From: Paracoccaceae bacterium
Lineage (GTDB): Bacteria; Pseudomonadota; Alphaproteobacteria; Rhodobacterales; Rhodobacteraceae
Assembly: GCA_020441345.1 (NCBI GenBank)
Contig: JAGRMK010000451.1
Span: forward strand, 1 to 8,663
Direction: 5' to 3'
DNA: 8,663 bases
Position numbers and translations under genes: made by a program. The notes beneath the pieces were generated by a model that worked only from the letters and a program-made list of their open reading frames with translations, was not told the DNA's origin and did not search any database. Shown piece after piece: positions 1 to 6,880 of this stretch (position 1 is the first letter of the stretch; each line of letters begins with the position of its first letter).

Positions 1-891
1 GGTTTCGGTCATGCCGTAGCGTTCCAGAATCGCATGGCCGGTCTGGGCCTGAAACGCGGCATGGGTCTCGGCCAGCAAGGGCGCGGAGCCGGATACGATC
101 AACCGCATATGCGCCATGGCCGCGCGGCTGAACCGGCTGTCATCGATCATCCGGGTATAGAACGTCGGCACGCCCATCAGAACCGTCGCCGCAGGCATCG
201 CCCGGGCAATCTCGGCCAGATCGAACGCGGGCAGAAAGATCATCTGCGCCCCCGCGGCCAGGGTAATGTTGGTGGCCACGAACAAGCCGTGCGTGTGAAA
301 GATCGGCAGCGCGTGGATCAGCGTATCCGCCGAGTCATAGGCCCAGGCCTCTTTCAGCGCCAAAGCGTTCGAGATCAGGTTATCATGCGTCAGCATCGCG
401 CCTTTCGAACGCCCGGTGGTTCCCGAGGTGTACAGAATGGCCGCCAGATCCTGTGGCACACGCGCAACCGGGGGCATGGGCGCCACGGCGCTTGAGGTCA
501 GCTCTTGCGGATCGGCCACCGGCACACCGCGCGCCTGAGCCACGTCCCGTGCCGCCGCGGTTGACGCATCCAGGATCATGAGCGCCGGATCCGCGTCCTT
601 TAGAAAATAGTCGACCTCAGAGGGCGTATACCCGGTGTTCAGCGGCACAAAGACCGCCCCCGCCCAGACCGTCGCCAGATACATAACCAGCCCGTCGGGC
701 GATTTGGCAATTTGACACAACACCCGGTCGCCAGGCCGAACACCCTTGGACACCAGGGCAGTCGCCGTCTGCCCGACCCTCTGGCGCAGAGCGCCGTAGG
801 TCAGAACCGTGTCATCCGACAAGGTCGCGAGAAAAGGCGCATCGTCCGGTTGATGGTTCAGCAAGGCTTTGTGCAGGGGGTTCGAGGTCAT
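1..891 (-). CDS. matB: Malonyl-CoA synthetase (MatB-like acyl-CoA synthetase), C-terminus cut off by window edge
   Basis: This is an ANL-superfamily acyl-CoA ligase. By family and context it should adenylate malonate and transfer it to CoA, giving malonyl-CoA in the cytoplasm. It reads from an ATG at 891 leftwards without a stop, so 297 residues are visible; MatB proteins are usually about 500 residues, so the C-terminal lid domain with the catalytic lysine lies outside. Seen: the AMP-binding P-loop YTSGTTGRSKG at residues 154-164, the LPIFHTHGL segment at 195-203, SGSAPL at 267-272, and the ERYGMTET motif at 290-297 where the window ends. The ATG overlaps the decarboxylase stop (ATGA, 888-891), and AAAGGAG at 902-908 is a good ribosome binding site inside the upstream gene. 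Specificity for malonate is inferred from the coupling to malonyl-CoA decarboxylase and from the HTHGL-type motif. The generic alternative is another short-chain acyl-CoA synthetase. Confidence 0.88.
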   Translation of the reverse strand, partial: MTSNPLHKALLNHQPDDAPFLATLSDDTVLTYGALRQRVGQTATALVSKGVRPGDRVLCQIAKSPDGLVMYLATVWAGAVFVPLNTGYTPSEVDYFLKDADPALMILDASTAAARDVAQARGVPVADPQELTSSAVAPMPPVARVPQDLAAILYTSGTTGRSKGAMLTHDNLISNALALKEAWAYDSADTLIHALPIFHTHGLFVATNITLAAGAQMIFLPAFDLAEIARAMPAATVLMGVPTFYTRMIDDSRFSRAAMAHMRLIVSGSAPLLAETHAAFQAQTGHAILERYGMTET

Positions 892-2156
892 GCGCTATGC
901 GCTCCTTTGTTGGACAGGCGCGCGCGAACGGAACGGGCCGCCGCAATGTCGCCCGACGCGGCATGGGCCTCGTGTCGCGCTTCCACCTGATCGAGATCAT
1001 AGAGGTAGTTCACCATCACGCCACAGCTTTGCGATACCCCTTTGGGCGACAGGTCCGCGCGCAGGTTAAGCCGGTGCAATTCTGCCCCGTTGCCCAGATG
1101 AAACCGTGCGACCGGGTCCATGGGGCGGCCCGCACGATCCTTGGCAGTCAGCAGGTAATCGGCGGCAGCCGCCAGCAACGCATCGGGGTCATCGGCCAGG
1201 GCTTCGGGAGTATGGCCTTGACCGGCGATCCAGCGCGCCAGTCCGGGCACTGGCGACAGGGTCGAAAACACCCGCAGCCCCGGCAACTCGGCTTGCAGAT
1301 CGGCAGCAACCTGCTTGATCAGGAAGGCTCCGAACGAGATACCGGCCAGCCCGGCCTGGCAATTGGAAATCGAGTAGAAAATCGCCGTGTCGGCCTCGTC
1401 GGGGGACAAAACCGGGCGCGGCGACTTGAGAACTTCGTGGATCGAGGTCGCCAGCCCCCTGGTCAGCGCCACTTCGACGAAAATCAACGGCTCATTGGGC
1501 AGGGCCGGATGGAAAAAGGCAAAGCAGCGACGATCCGCCGGGGCCAGCCGCTGCCGCAGGTCGTCCCAATTGTCGATGGCATGTACCGCCTCGTATGCGA
1601 TGATCTTTTCCAACACCGCGGCAGAGGTCTGCCAGTCGATGCGGGCCGGAACAAGAAACCCGCGGTTGAACCAGCTTCGCAGCAAGTGGCGCAGATCGAT
1701 GTCGATCGGCCCGAAGCTGGGATCTGCACGCTGGGCATCCAGCAGGCGACGCCGGAACGCCACCAGCCGGGCGGTGCCGCGAGGTGCCGCGTTGAGACGG
1801 CGAAACAGCTCTTGGCGAGGAGGCTCGGCGGCGGCCTGAAGTGCCTTGAGCGCCGCCGGAGCACCGGATTTTGCGGCATTGGCCGCGGCGAGCACGGCAT
1901 CGATGTCTACTTCGAACTGGTCGCGCAACGCCGCGCAAAACTGCGCGAATCCCGGCTCGTCCAGATCGTCGATCAAGGTCAGAACGCGGTCCGCGATCGC
2001 CACTCCCGACACTTCGCCGCGCGTTGTCAGCAACATCCGGCTCAACTCAACCGGGTCATCCTCGGCGCTGTGCAACCCGTCACCCCACAGACGCTGCAGA
2101 GCGGACGGACCCAGAATATTGCGCAAGATCCGTGAAAACGACTTCTCTTTTGACAT
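888..2156 (-). CDS. matA: Malonyl-CoA decarboxylase
   Basis: It decarboxylates malonyl-CoA to acetyl-CoA and CO2 in the cytoplasm, the second step of malonate use after MatB. The 422-residue protein has the usual bacterial length. Residues ~1-150 form the helical N-terminal domain. The C-terminal acetyltransferase-fold domain shows the family motifs FFHPALPNEPLIFVEVALT (214-232), SISNCQAGLAGISFGAFLIK (262-281), FSTLSPVPG (297-305), RFHLGNGAELHRLN (351-364) and GVMVNYLY (379-386). Ser301 in TLSPVPG and His353 in RFHLGNGA match the known catalytic Ser/His pair of the family. The start at 2156 is supported by AGAAGG (2165-2170, read on the minus strand) eight bases upstream and by the promoter-like signal behind it. 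It is the first gene of a leftward operon with matB and is divergent from the FAH/TRAP operon. A long open frame on the opposite strand across this gene is a shadow. Confidence 0.95.
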   Translation of the reverse strand: MSKEKSFSRILRNILGPSALQRLWGDGLHSAEDDPVELSRMLLTTRGEVSGVAIADRVLTLIDDLDEPGFAQFCAALRDQFEVDIDAVLAAANAAKSGAPAALKALQAAAEPPRQELFRRLNAAPRGTARLVAFRRRLLDAQRADPSFGPIDIDLRHLLRSWFNRGFLVPARIDWQTSAAVLEKIIAYEAVHAIDNWDDLRQRLAPADRRCFAFFHPALPNEPLIFVEVALTRGLATSIHEVLKSPRPVLSPDEADTAIFYSISNCQAGLAGISFGAFLIKQVAADLQAELPGLRVFSTLSPVPGLARWIAGQGHTPEALADDPDALLAAAADYLLTAKDRAGRPMDPVARFHLGNGAELHRLNLRADLSPKGVSQSCGVMVNYLYDLDQVEARHEAHAASGDIAAARSVRARLSNKGAHSA

Positions 2157-2182
2157 CGGTATGGCCTTCTGGATTCGGCATC

Positions 2183-2211
2183 ATCTTAAAAAATCGATTT
2201 TAGTTTGACAA
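2183..2211 (-). promoter_or_regulatory. Putative matA-matB promoter
   Basis: On the minus strand, TTGTCA (2206-2211) is separated by 17 bases from TAAGAT (2183-2188). These match five and four of six consensus bases of the sigma-70 -35 and -10 boxes. Initiation near 2176 would give a leader of about 20 bases containing the ribosome binding site. The AT-rich palindrome lies wholly inside the spacer, a position where a bound protein would block polymerase. The assignment rests on sequence alone. Confidence 0.45.
2190..2202. promoter_or_regulatory. AT-rich palindrome, putative GntR operator (site 1)
   Basis: AAAATCGATTTT (2190-2201) is a perfect 12-bp palindrome in an otherwise GC-rich window. 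Its AAATCGATTTTA part (2191-2202) recurs in inverted orientation upstream of the GntR-type regulator gene (8509-8520). It sits between the divergent matA and FAH-family genes, inside the putative matA promoter spacer and three bases upstream of the plus-strand TTGACA. Location, symmetry and recurrence fit an operator. That the GntR protein of this window binds it is inferred. Confidence 0.6.
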
Positions 2212-2233
2212 CTCGTTTTATTTCGGGAATCTT
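2205..2233 (+). promoter_or_regulatory. Putative promoter of the FAH-TRAP-dioxygenase operon
   Basis: A perfect TTGACA -35 box (2205-2210) is followed after 17 bases by a weak -10-like AATCTT (2228-2233, three of six). Initiation near 2240 would leave a short leader with the GGGGAGGG ribosome binding site. The -35 box occupies almost the same bases as the minus-strand TTGTCA, so the two promoters overlap head to head. The poor -10 box keeps confidence modest. Confidence 0.4.
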
Positions 2234-2243
2234 GGTGACAACA

Positions 2244-2251
2244 GGGGAGGG
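2244..2251 (+). promoter_or_regulatory. Ribosome binding site fixing the FAH-family gene start
   Basis: GGGGAGGG lies eight bases upstream of the ATG at 2259, counting from its GGAGG core. It decides the start in favour of 2259 over an in-frame TTG at 2205, which coincides with the -35-like TTGACA and would add 18 residues unlike the family. Confidence 0.75.
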
Positions 2252-2258
2252 ACTTTCC

Positions 2259-3131
2259 ATGAAGTTGTTGACCGGCACGGCACCCGATCAGGGCAAGCCT
2301 CAGGTTTTTGCGGTGATCGACGGACGCGCTGTGTTGCTGGCCGAGGGCGATCTGACACACATCATTGCCGCGCAGGCGGCGGGCGGCACCCTGCCCGCGC
2401 CGGCGCCCGACGCGCCAAACTACGACCTGGCGCAGATCACGCCAACGCGGCTGTTGGATCGGCCGGGCAAGATCGTGTGCCTTGGCCTGAACTATGCGGA
2501 ACACGCCCGCGAAGGCGGCTACGATGTGCCCGACTACCCGGCGATGTTCCTGCGCGCGGCAACGTCGATGATTGCAGCCGAAGCGCCGATGATCCTGCCG
2601 AAAGCCTCGGTCACGTTCGACTACGAGGCGGAACTCATGGTGATCGTCGGCAAGGGCGGCCGTCACATCAAGCAGGCCGACGCGCTGAACCATGTGTTCG
2701 GCTATTCGGTATTCAACGACGGCTCGGTGCGCGACTACCAGCGCAAGACCCATCAGTGGACGGCAGGCAAGAATTTCGACGGCACCGGCGCCGTCGGCCC
2801 GTTTGTGGTGACTCCCGACGAGCTGCCCGAAGGTGCCAGCGGGTTGCGCATCAGCACGCGGTTGAACGGTCGGGTTTTGCAAGACAGCAATACCTCGGAC
2901 ATGATCTTTCCGGTCGCGCGCACCATCGCCATCGTGTCTGAAATCATGACGCTGGAGCCGGGCGACATGATCGCCTTTGGCACCCCGCCCGGTGTCGGCC
3001 ACGCCCGCAAGCCGCAGGTCTGGATGAAAGCCGGCGATGTCGTCGAGGTCGAAATCGAGGGGATCGGTATTTGCCGCAATCCGATCCAGGCCGAGGGCGA
3101 CGAAGCAGCACAAGGATTCGCCGCACAATGA
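2259..3131 (+). CDS. Fumarylacetoacetate hydrolase (FAH)-family protein
   Basis: This 290-residue protein is a two-part FAH-family enzyme: a small N-terminal domain (residues ~1-65) and a catalytic FAH domain (~70-275). Family members hydrolyse C-C bonds of acylpyruvates and diketo acids, or act as isomerases/decarboxylases in meta-cleavage pathways, using Mg2+ or Mn2+. Seen: GLNYAEHARE (76-85) with the His82/Glu85 pair typical of acylpyruvate hydrolases, the metal-binding FDYEAEL (120-126) with Glu123 and Glu125, NDGSVRDYQ (153-161) with Asp154 as third ligand, KNFDGTGAVGP (171-181), and GDMIAFGTPPGVG (235-247). All catalytic elements look intact. The ATG at 2259 is chosen because a strong ribosome binding site precedes it. 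It is the first gene of the rightward operon and overlaps the next gene by ATGA. The substrate cannot be read from sequence; fumarylpyruvate-, acylpyruvate- or HpcE-like activity are all possible. Confidence 0.88.
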   Translation: MKLLTGTAPDQGKPQVFAVIDGRAVLLAEGDLTHIIAAQAAGGTLPAPAPDAPNYDLAQITPTRLLDRPGKIVCLGLNYAEHAREGGYDVPDYPAMFLRAATSMIAAEAPMILPKASVTFDYEAELMVIVGKGGRHIKQADALNHVFGYSVFNDGSVRDYQRKTHQWTAGKNFDGTGAVGPFVVTPDELPEGASGLRISTRLNGRVLQDSNTSDMIFPVARTIAIVSEIMTLEPGDMIAFGTPPGVGHARKPQVWMKAGDVVEVEIEGIGICRNPIQAEGDEAAQGFAAQ

Positions 3132-3793
3132 CCGCCATGCCGCTCTCAACAGCCGAAGACCCGCGTGCCCAGGCCCAGGCCGAAATCCGCGCCGTGCGCG
3201 CGCAGATCAGCCAGCTGGATCAGGCCGGGCTGGATTTGATCCTGACCAAGGCGCGATCGCACTACGCCTGGCAGGACCGTCCGGTCACTGAAGAACAATT
3301 GCGCCGCCTTTACGACATCACGCGCCAAGGCCCGACCAGCATGAATTGCTCGCCCGCGCGCTTCTTTTTCGTTCGGTCGGTCGAGGGCAAGCAAAAACTG
3401 GTGCCTGCGCTGAAGGCAAAGAATGTCGACAAGGTTCTGAGCGCCCCGGTCACGGTGGTGATCGCCGAGGATCTGAAGTTCTGGGAAAGAATGGACTTCT
3501 TGTTTCCGCACGAAGATCGCAAGCCTCTGTTCCGCGACAAGCCGGCCTATGTCGACGATACGGCCGCCCGCAACGCTACCTTGCAAGGCGCATACATGAT
3601 GATCGCCGCGCGTGCGATGGGGCTGGATTGCGGGCCGATCTCGGGGTTTGACAACGCGGTCGTGGACGAGGTGTTGTTCAAGGGCACAAGCCTGCGATCC
3701 AACTTCTTGCTGAATCTCGGCTATGCCGATGAAACGGCAATCTTTGCGAAACTGCCTCGGTTGCCGTTTGAGGAGGCGTGCAGCTTTCTCTGA
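3128..3793 (+). CDS. RutE/HadB-type nitroreductase-family protein, probable malonic semialdehyde reductase
   Basis: This 221-residue FMN-dependent nitroreductase-fold protein closely resembles E. coli RutE, which reduces malonic semialdehyde to 3-hydroxypropionate in pyrimidine breakdown. Motifs shared with RutE from memory of that protein are GPTSMNCSPARFFF (68-81), LFPH (125-128), MGLDCGPISGFDNAVVDE (164-181), and a C-terminal LPRLPFEEACSFL (209-221). Residues 1-~30 form an Ala/Gln-rich extension absent from the 196-residue E. coli protein. The ATG at 3128 overlaps the FAH stop (ATGA), with AAGGA at 3112-3116 as ribosome binding site; an ATG three codons later (3137) is possible. No other rut gene is nearby. 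Its place beside malonyl-CoA genes supports a C3 malonate-type substrate, but that is inference. Other nitroreductase-fold activities, such as quinone or enone reduction, are not excluded. Confidence 0.85.
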   Translation: MTAMPLSTAEDPRAQAQAEIRAVRAQISQLDQAGLDLILTKARSHYAWQDRPVTEEQLRRLYDITRQGPTSMNCSPARFFFVRSVEGKQKLVPALKAKNVDKVLSAPVTVVIAEDLKFWERMDFLFPHEDRKPLFRDKPAYVDDTAARNATLQGAYMMIAARAMGLDCGPISGFDNAVVDEVLFKGTSLRSNFLLNLGYADETAIFAKLPRLPFEEACSFL

Positions 3794-3809
3794 CCGTGGG
3801 AGGGCGGGT

Positions 3810-3827
3810 GCCGGGCTTCGGTCCGGC
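3810..3827 (+). other. Intercistronic UUCG-tetraloop hairpin upstream of dctP
   Basis: GCCGGGC-TTCG-GTCCGGC forms a seven-pair stem (one G-U) closed by a C(UUCG)G loop, an exceptionally stable RNA element. It begins 17 bases after the reductase stop, in the 85-base gap before dctP, the widest gap in the rightward operon. No T-run follows, so it is not a canonical terminator. It may protect or attenuate the mRNA between the enzyme genes and the binding-protein gene. Confidence 0.65.
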
Positions 3828-3878
3828 CCCAGATGAGACGGCACAAATGAAGAACCACTGGCTCGGGAGGACCAGATC

Positions 3879-4967
3879 ATGACCCTTAAACTCAACAGAC
3901 GGACTCTTCTTGCAGGCACCGCCTCGGCCGTAGGCCTGGGCGCCTTTGGCCTGCCCGCGCTCGCAACGGCCCGCACCGTGACGGTGATCGACGGCTACCC
4001 GGAGCGGTCGATGTGGCTGCAGGTTCTCAGCAACTTCTTCCTGCCCGAAGTCAACCGCCGCCTCGCCGAAGCCGGGTTGGAGACGATGGACTTCCAGGAA
4101 AGCTATGGCAGTTCCATCGTCAATCCGCGTGGCGTGCTGGAGGGCATGCGGCTGGGTCTGGGCGACATCGGTGTCGTGACAACCATTTTCCATGCCTCTG
4201 AGTTGCCCAGTCAGGCGATTTCCGCGGTAACGCCGTTCATTTCGTCGAACGCGTCGATCGTGGCCCGGGCGGTGGATGAGATCGCTGATGAATTCCCCGA
4301 TATGCGCGATGAATTCCTTGCCGAAAACCAGGTCTATCTGGCGACCGGCGTGGTGCTGGACAGCTATCAGGTGTTCAGCAAGAACCCGGTGAACTCGCTG
4401 GCCGACATGGCTGGTCTCAAGGTCGCGGGCGCCGGCTACAACATGCGCTATCTCGAGGGGCTCGATGGCGCCGTCGGCGTGCGCGGCGGTCTGACGGATT
4501 TTTACAACATGGTGCAAACCGGGGTCGTCGACGCCGCGATGCTGTGGCCCGAGGCTGCGAACACCTTTGCCATCGCCGAGGTTGCACCCTACATGCTTCG
4601 CGCCAACCTGGGTGCGGTGAACAGCAAGACGCTGACGGTGAACGCCGATTTCTGGAACTCGCTGGCGCCCGAGGTGCAAGCGATCTTGCGGGAAACCGCA
4701 GTCGAATACCGCGACCGCCTGGCCGCGGAAGCGATGAACACCGCGGCAAGCTCGGAAGCGGCCTATGTCGCAGCGGGCGGCACGATTGTCGATCTGTCGG
4801 AAGAAGAGCGCGCCGCCTGGGCCGCTGCGATGCCGAACATCGCACAGGAATGGGCCGCAGGTCTGGACGCGGCCGGCAAGAACGGCACCGCGATGCTGTC
4901 GGCCTATATCGACAAGCTGATCGCCGCCGGAGAAGTGCCCGCGCGCAACTGGGCAACCGAGGCCTGA
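3879..4967 (+). CDS. dctP: TRAP transporter substrate-binding protein (DctP family)
   Basis: This is the periplasmic solute receptor of a tripartite ATP-independent (TRAP) transporter, delivering an organic acid to the DctQM membrane unit. The 362-residue length is normal. The N-terminus has a twin-arginine signal: RR at residues 7-8 in NRRTLL, a hydrophobic stretch to ~28, and probable cleavage near ALA-TA (27-31). The mature part shows DctP-family segments such as YGSSIVNPRGVLEGMRLG (76-93), NSLADMAGLKVAGAG (172-186) and GGLTDFYNMVQTGVVDAAMLW (203-223, family core). Where many DctP proteins have a carboxylate-binding arginine after GLK, this one reads GLKVAGAG; Arg190 lies nearby. The start at 3879 has GGGAGG at 3865-3870. 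The 85-base upstream gap holds a stable hairpin. Ligand unknown; malonate, an aromatic acid or another carboxylate would all suit the neighbours. Confidence 0.9.
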   Translation: MTLKLNRRTLLAGTASAVGLGAFGLPALATARTVTVIDGYPERSMWLQVLSNFFLPEVNRRLAEAGLETMDFQESYGSSIVNPRGVLEGMRLGLGDIGVVTTIFHASELPSQAISAVTPFISSNASIVARAVDEIADEFPDMRDEFLAENQVYLATGVVLDSYQVFSKNPVNSLADMAGLKVAGAGYNMRYLEGLDGAVGVRGGLTDFYNMVQTGVVDAAMLWPEAANTFAIAEVAPYMLRANLGAVNSKTLTVNADFWNSLAPEVQAILRETAVEYRDRLAAEAMNTAASSEAAYVAAGGTIVDLSEEERAAWAAAMPNIAQEWAAGLDAAGKNGTAMLSAYIDKLIAAGEVPARNWATEA

Positions 4968-4970
4968 TCG

Positions 4971-5540
4971 GTGCCCGACCGCAGCACGTCCCACAATGGG
5001 CTTTTCCGCGCCGTCAATCTGGCGGCGCGGGGGCTTTCGGCAGTGGCGAAATTCGCCAACGCCACCGGCACGCTGGTGGTTCTGGCGCTGGTGCTGCTGA
5101 TCAATACTGACGTTGTGTCGCGGAACCTGTTTCACGCGCCCTTCCCCGGCACCTATGAGATGGTGCAATTCCTGATGGTGATGATCGTGTTCCTGCAATT
5201 GCCGGACGTGATCCGCATCAATCGCCTGACGCGATCCGACGGAATGCTCGCCGTGCTGGCGGACCGCCGCCCCGGAACCGCCCGGTTCTTTGCGCGCCTG
5301 ATCGACACGGTTTCGGCGGTTTTCATGGGTCTGATCGCCAAGGCAATCTGGCCCGAGTTTCTGCGCTCCTGGGACTCCGGCTCTTTCATGGGCACGCCGG
5401 GGATCTTTACTGCCCCCTATTGGCCGATCCACCTGGTGATCTTTTCTTCCAGCGTGCTGGCTTGTCTGATCTTTGCGTCAAAGGCCATCTTGGGCAAACG
5501 ACGCCCCGAACATCTGCACCTTGAGGAGTCGGGCGCATGA
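4971..5540 (+). CDS. dctQ: TRAP transporter small membrane subunit (DctQ family)
   Basis: The small integral-membrane subunit pairs with DctM to form the TRAP permease in the inner membrane. The 189-residue protein has four predicted membrane segments: about residues 30-48, 62-80, 104-126 and 150-170. Typical DctQ features are visible: RNLFHAPFPGTYEMVQF (51-67), with the first helix followed by an Arg and a Pro-Gly turn leading into the conserved Glu. The start is GTG at 4971, three bases after the dctP stop, with GAGG at 4959-4962 eight bases before it. Another in-frame GTG near 5044 would cut into the segment before the first helix and has no better ribosome binding site. The stop overlaps dctM by ATGA (5537-5540), implying translational coupling. 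Confidence 0.92.
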   Translation: MPDRSTSHNGLFRAVNLAARGLSAVAKFANATGTLVVLALVLLINTDVVSRNLFHAPFPGTYEMVQFLMVMIVFLQLPDVIRINRLTRSDGMLAVLADRRPGTARFFARLIDTVSAVFMGLIAKAIWPEFLRSWDSGSFMGTPGIFTAPYWPIHLVIFSSSVLACLIFASKAILGKRRPEHLHLEESGA

Positions 5541-6856
5541 GTCCCTTTGAAATCGGCCTGATTTCCGTCGTCGCCATGGTCGTGCTGATTTATCTCGGGG
5601 TGTATATTCCTATCGCTCTGGGCGTGGTGTCTTTCGTCACCATCTGGATCATCCGCGACAATTTCACCCTTTCGATGGCCTTGCTCAAGGTGGCGGTGGG
5701 CGACAGCGTCAAGGAATATTCCTTTGCAACCATCCCGCTGTTCACCTTCATGGGGTTGATCGTTTCCAGAGCCGGCCTGGGCGAGGATGTCTACAAGGTC
5801 ATGAACACCCTGTTCAGCCGCATCCTGGGCGGTGTGGGCATGGCCACCGTCGGCGCGAACGCGCTCTTCGCGGCGGTGACGGGCAGTTCCATCGCCTCGG
5901 CGTCCGTGTTCACCAAGGTCGCCGTCCCCGAGATGATGAAGCTGAACTATAACAAACGGTTCGCGGTTGGTGTCGTGGCGGGGTCCTCGGTCCTGGGAAT
6001 GATCATTCCGCCCTCGGCGATGCTGATCATTTACGCCATCGTGGCCGAGCAATCGGTTGGACACATGTTCCTGGCCGGTATCATTCCAGGCATCTTGCTG
6101 TCTGCCGCCTATATCGGGGCCATCTTTGTCATGGCCAGACTCTGGCCCAACTTCGTCGTCACTGGCGGCGTGATGAACCCACCGGAAACCCGGAACCTGC
6201 TGACCATGTGGGAGGTGTTCAAGCTTTGCATCCCGCTGGCAGGTCTGGTGCTGACCGTGCTGGGTGGCATCTATACCGGCTGGCTGACCCCCGTCGAAGC
6301 CGGAGCCGCAGGCGCCGCGCTGGGTCTAATCCTGGCCATCGCGCGCCGCAAGATCAACTTGAAGGGGTTCTGGAACGCACTTCTGGAAACCGGGCATATC
6401 ACGGCCGCGATCCTGTTCCTGATCACCGCCGCCTCGATCTATAGCCGCATGCTGGGCATTGCCGGCATTCCCAACGCCCTTGGGGATTTCCTGGAAACCT
6501 ACCAGCTGGGCTTTGCCGCCGTGATGATCATGCTGGTTGTGTTGATGCTGTTTCTCGGCACGCTTCTGGACACGGCCTCGATCATCCTGATCGTGGTGCC
6601 ATTGTTCCTGCCGATCATCGAACCGCTGGGTGTCAGCCTTGTCTGGTTCGGCATCATCGTCGTAATCGGGGCAGAAATCGGCTTGCTGACGCCGCCTCTG
6701 GGGATTTCGTGCTTCGTGATCAAAAGCACGATCGAAGATCCGTCGATCTCGCTCAAGGACGTGTTCATGGGCGCGTTGCCATTTGCCGGCGTGATGCTCG
6801 CGGTCCTGGTGATCCTGATCGAATTCCCCATCCTGTCCACGGCGCTGCTGCCGTAA
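5537..6856 (+). CDS. dctM: TRAP transporter large membrane subunit (DctM family)
   Basis: This is the large permease subunit that moves solute across the inner membrane using an ion gradient. At 439 residues it has normal DctM length and is hydrophobic throughout, with roughly a dozen membrane segments. Family landmarks are FATIPLFTFMG (63-73), the GSSIASASVFTKVAVPEM block (116-133), GMIIPPSAMLI (154-164) in the first half and LGTLLDTASIILIVVPLF (340-357) plus GLLTPPLGIS (382-391) in the second, mirroring the two-fold repeat of the fold. The ATG overlaps the dctQ stop. A 24-base gap leads to the dioxygenase gene with no terminator, so the operon continues. The whole transporter looks functional, with no frameshift. 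Confidence 0.95.
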   Translation: MSPFEIGLISVVAMVVLIYLGVYIPIALGVVSFVTIWIIRDNFTLSMALLKVAVGDSVKEYSFATIPLFTFMGLIVSRAGLGEDVYKVMNTLFSRILGGVGMATVGANALFAAVTGSSIASASVFTKVAVPEMMKLNYNKRFAVGVVAGSSVLGMIIPPSAMLIIYAIVAEQSVGHMFLAGIIPGILLSAAYIGAIFVMARLWPNFVVTGGVMNPPETRNLLTMWEVFKLCIPLAGLVLTVLGGIYTGWLTPVEAGAAGAALGLILAIARRKINLKGFWNALLETGHITAAILFLITAASIYSRMLGIAGIPNALGDFLETYQLGFAAVMIMLVVLMLFLGTLLDTASIILIVVPLFLPIIEPLGVSLVWFGIIVVIGAEIGLLTPPLGISCFVIKSTIEDPSISLKDVFMGALPFAGVMLAVLVILIEFPILSTALLP

Positions 6857-6880
6857 CTCCCCTTCCGTACGAGGTTCTCC

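Noticed and set aside
897..2135. Long plus-strand open frame (412 codons) antisense to malonyl-CoA decarboxylase
   Set aside because: The minus strand encodes an unmistakable malonyl-CoA decarboxylase with all family motifs. The plus-strand product is rich in Arg, Gln and Gly without a recognisable domain, a typical GC-rich shadow.
2205..2258. In-frame TTG extension of the FAH-family gene by 18 codons
   Set aside because: The TTG is part of the putative -35 box and lacks a ribosome binding site. The ATG at 2259 has a strong one and gives the normal family N-terminus.
2181..3149. Minus-strand open frame (322 codons) antisense to the FAH-family gene
   Set aside because: It crosses the divergent promoter region and an intact FAH-family gene, and its product has no recognisable domain.
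3678..5432. Long minus-strand open frame (584 codons) across dctP and dctQ
   Set aside because: Its product is a low-complexity His/Arg/Gly-rich sequence with no domain, and it runs through two clearly recognised genes and the intercistronic hairpin.
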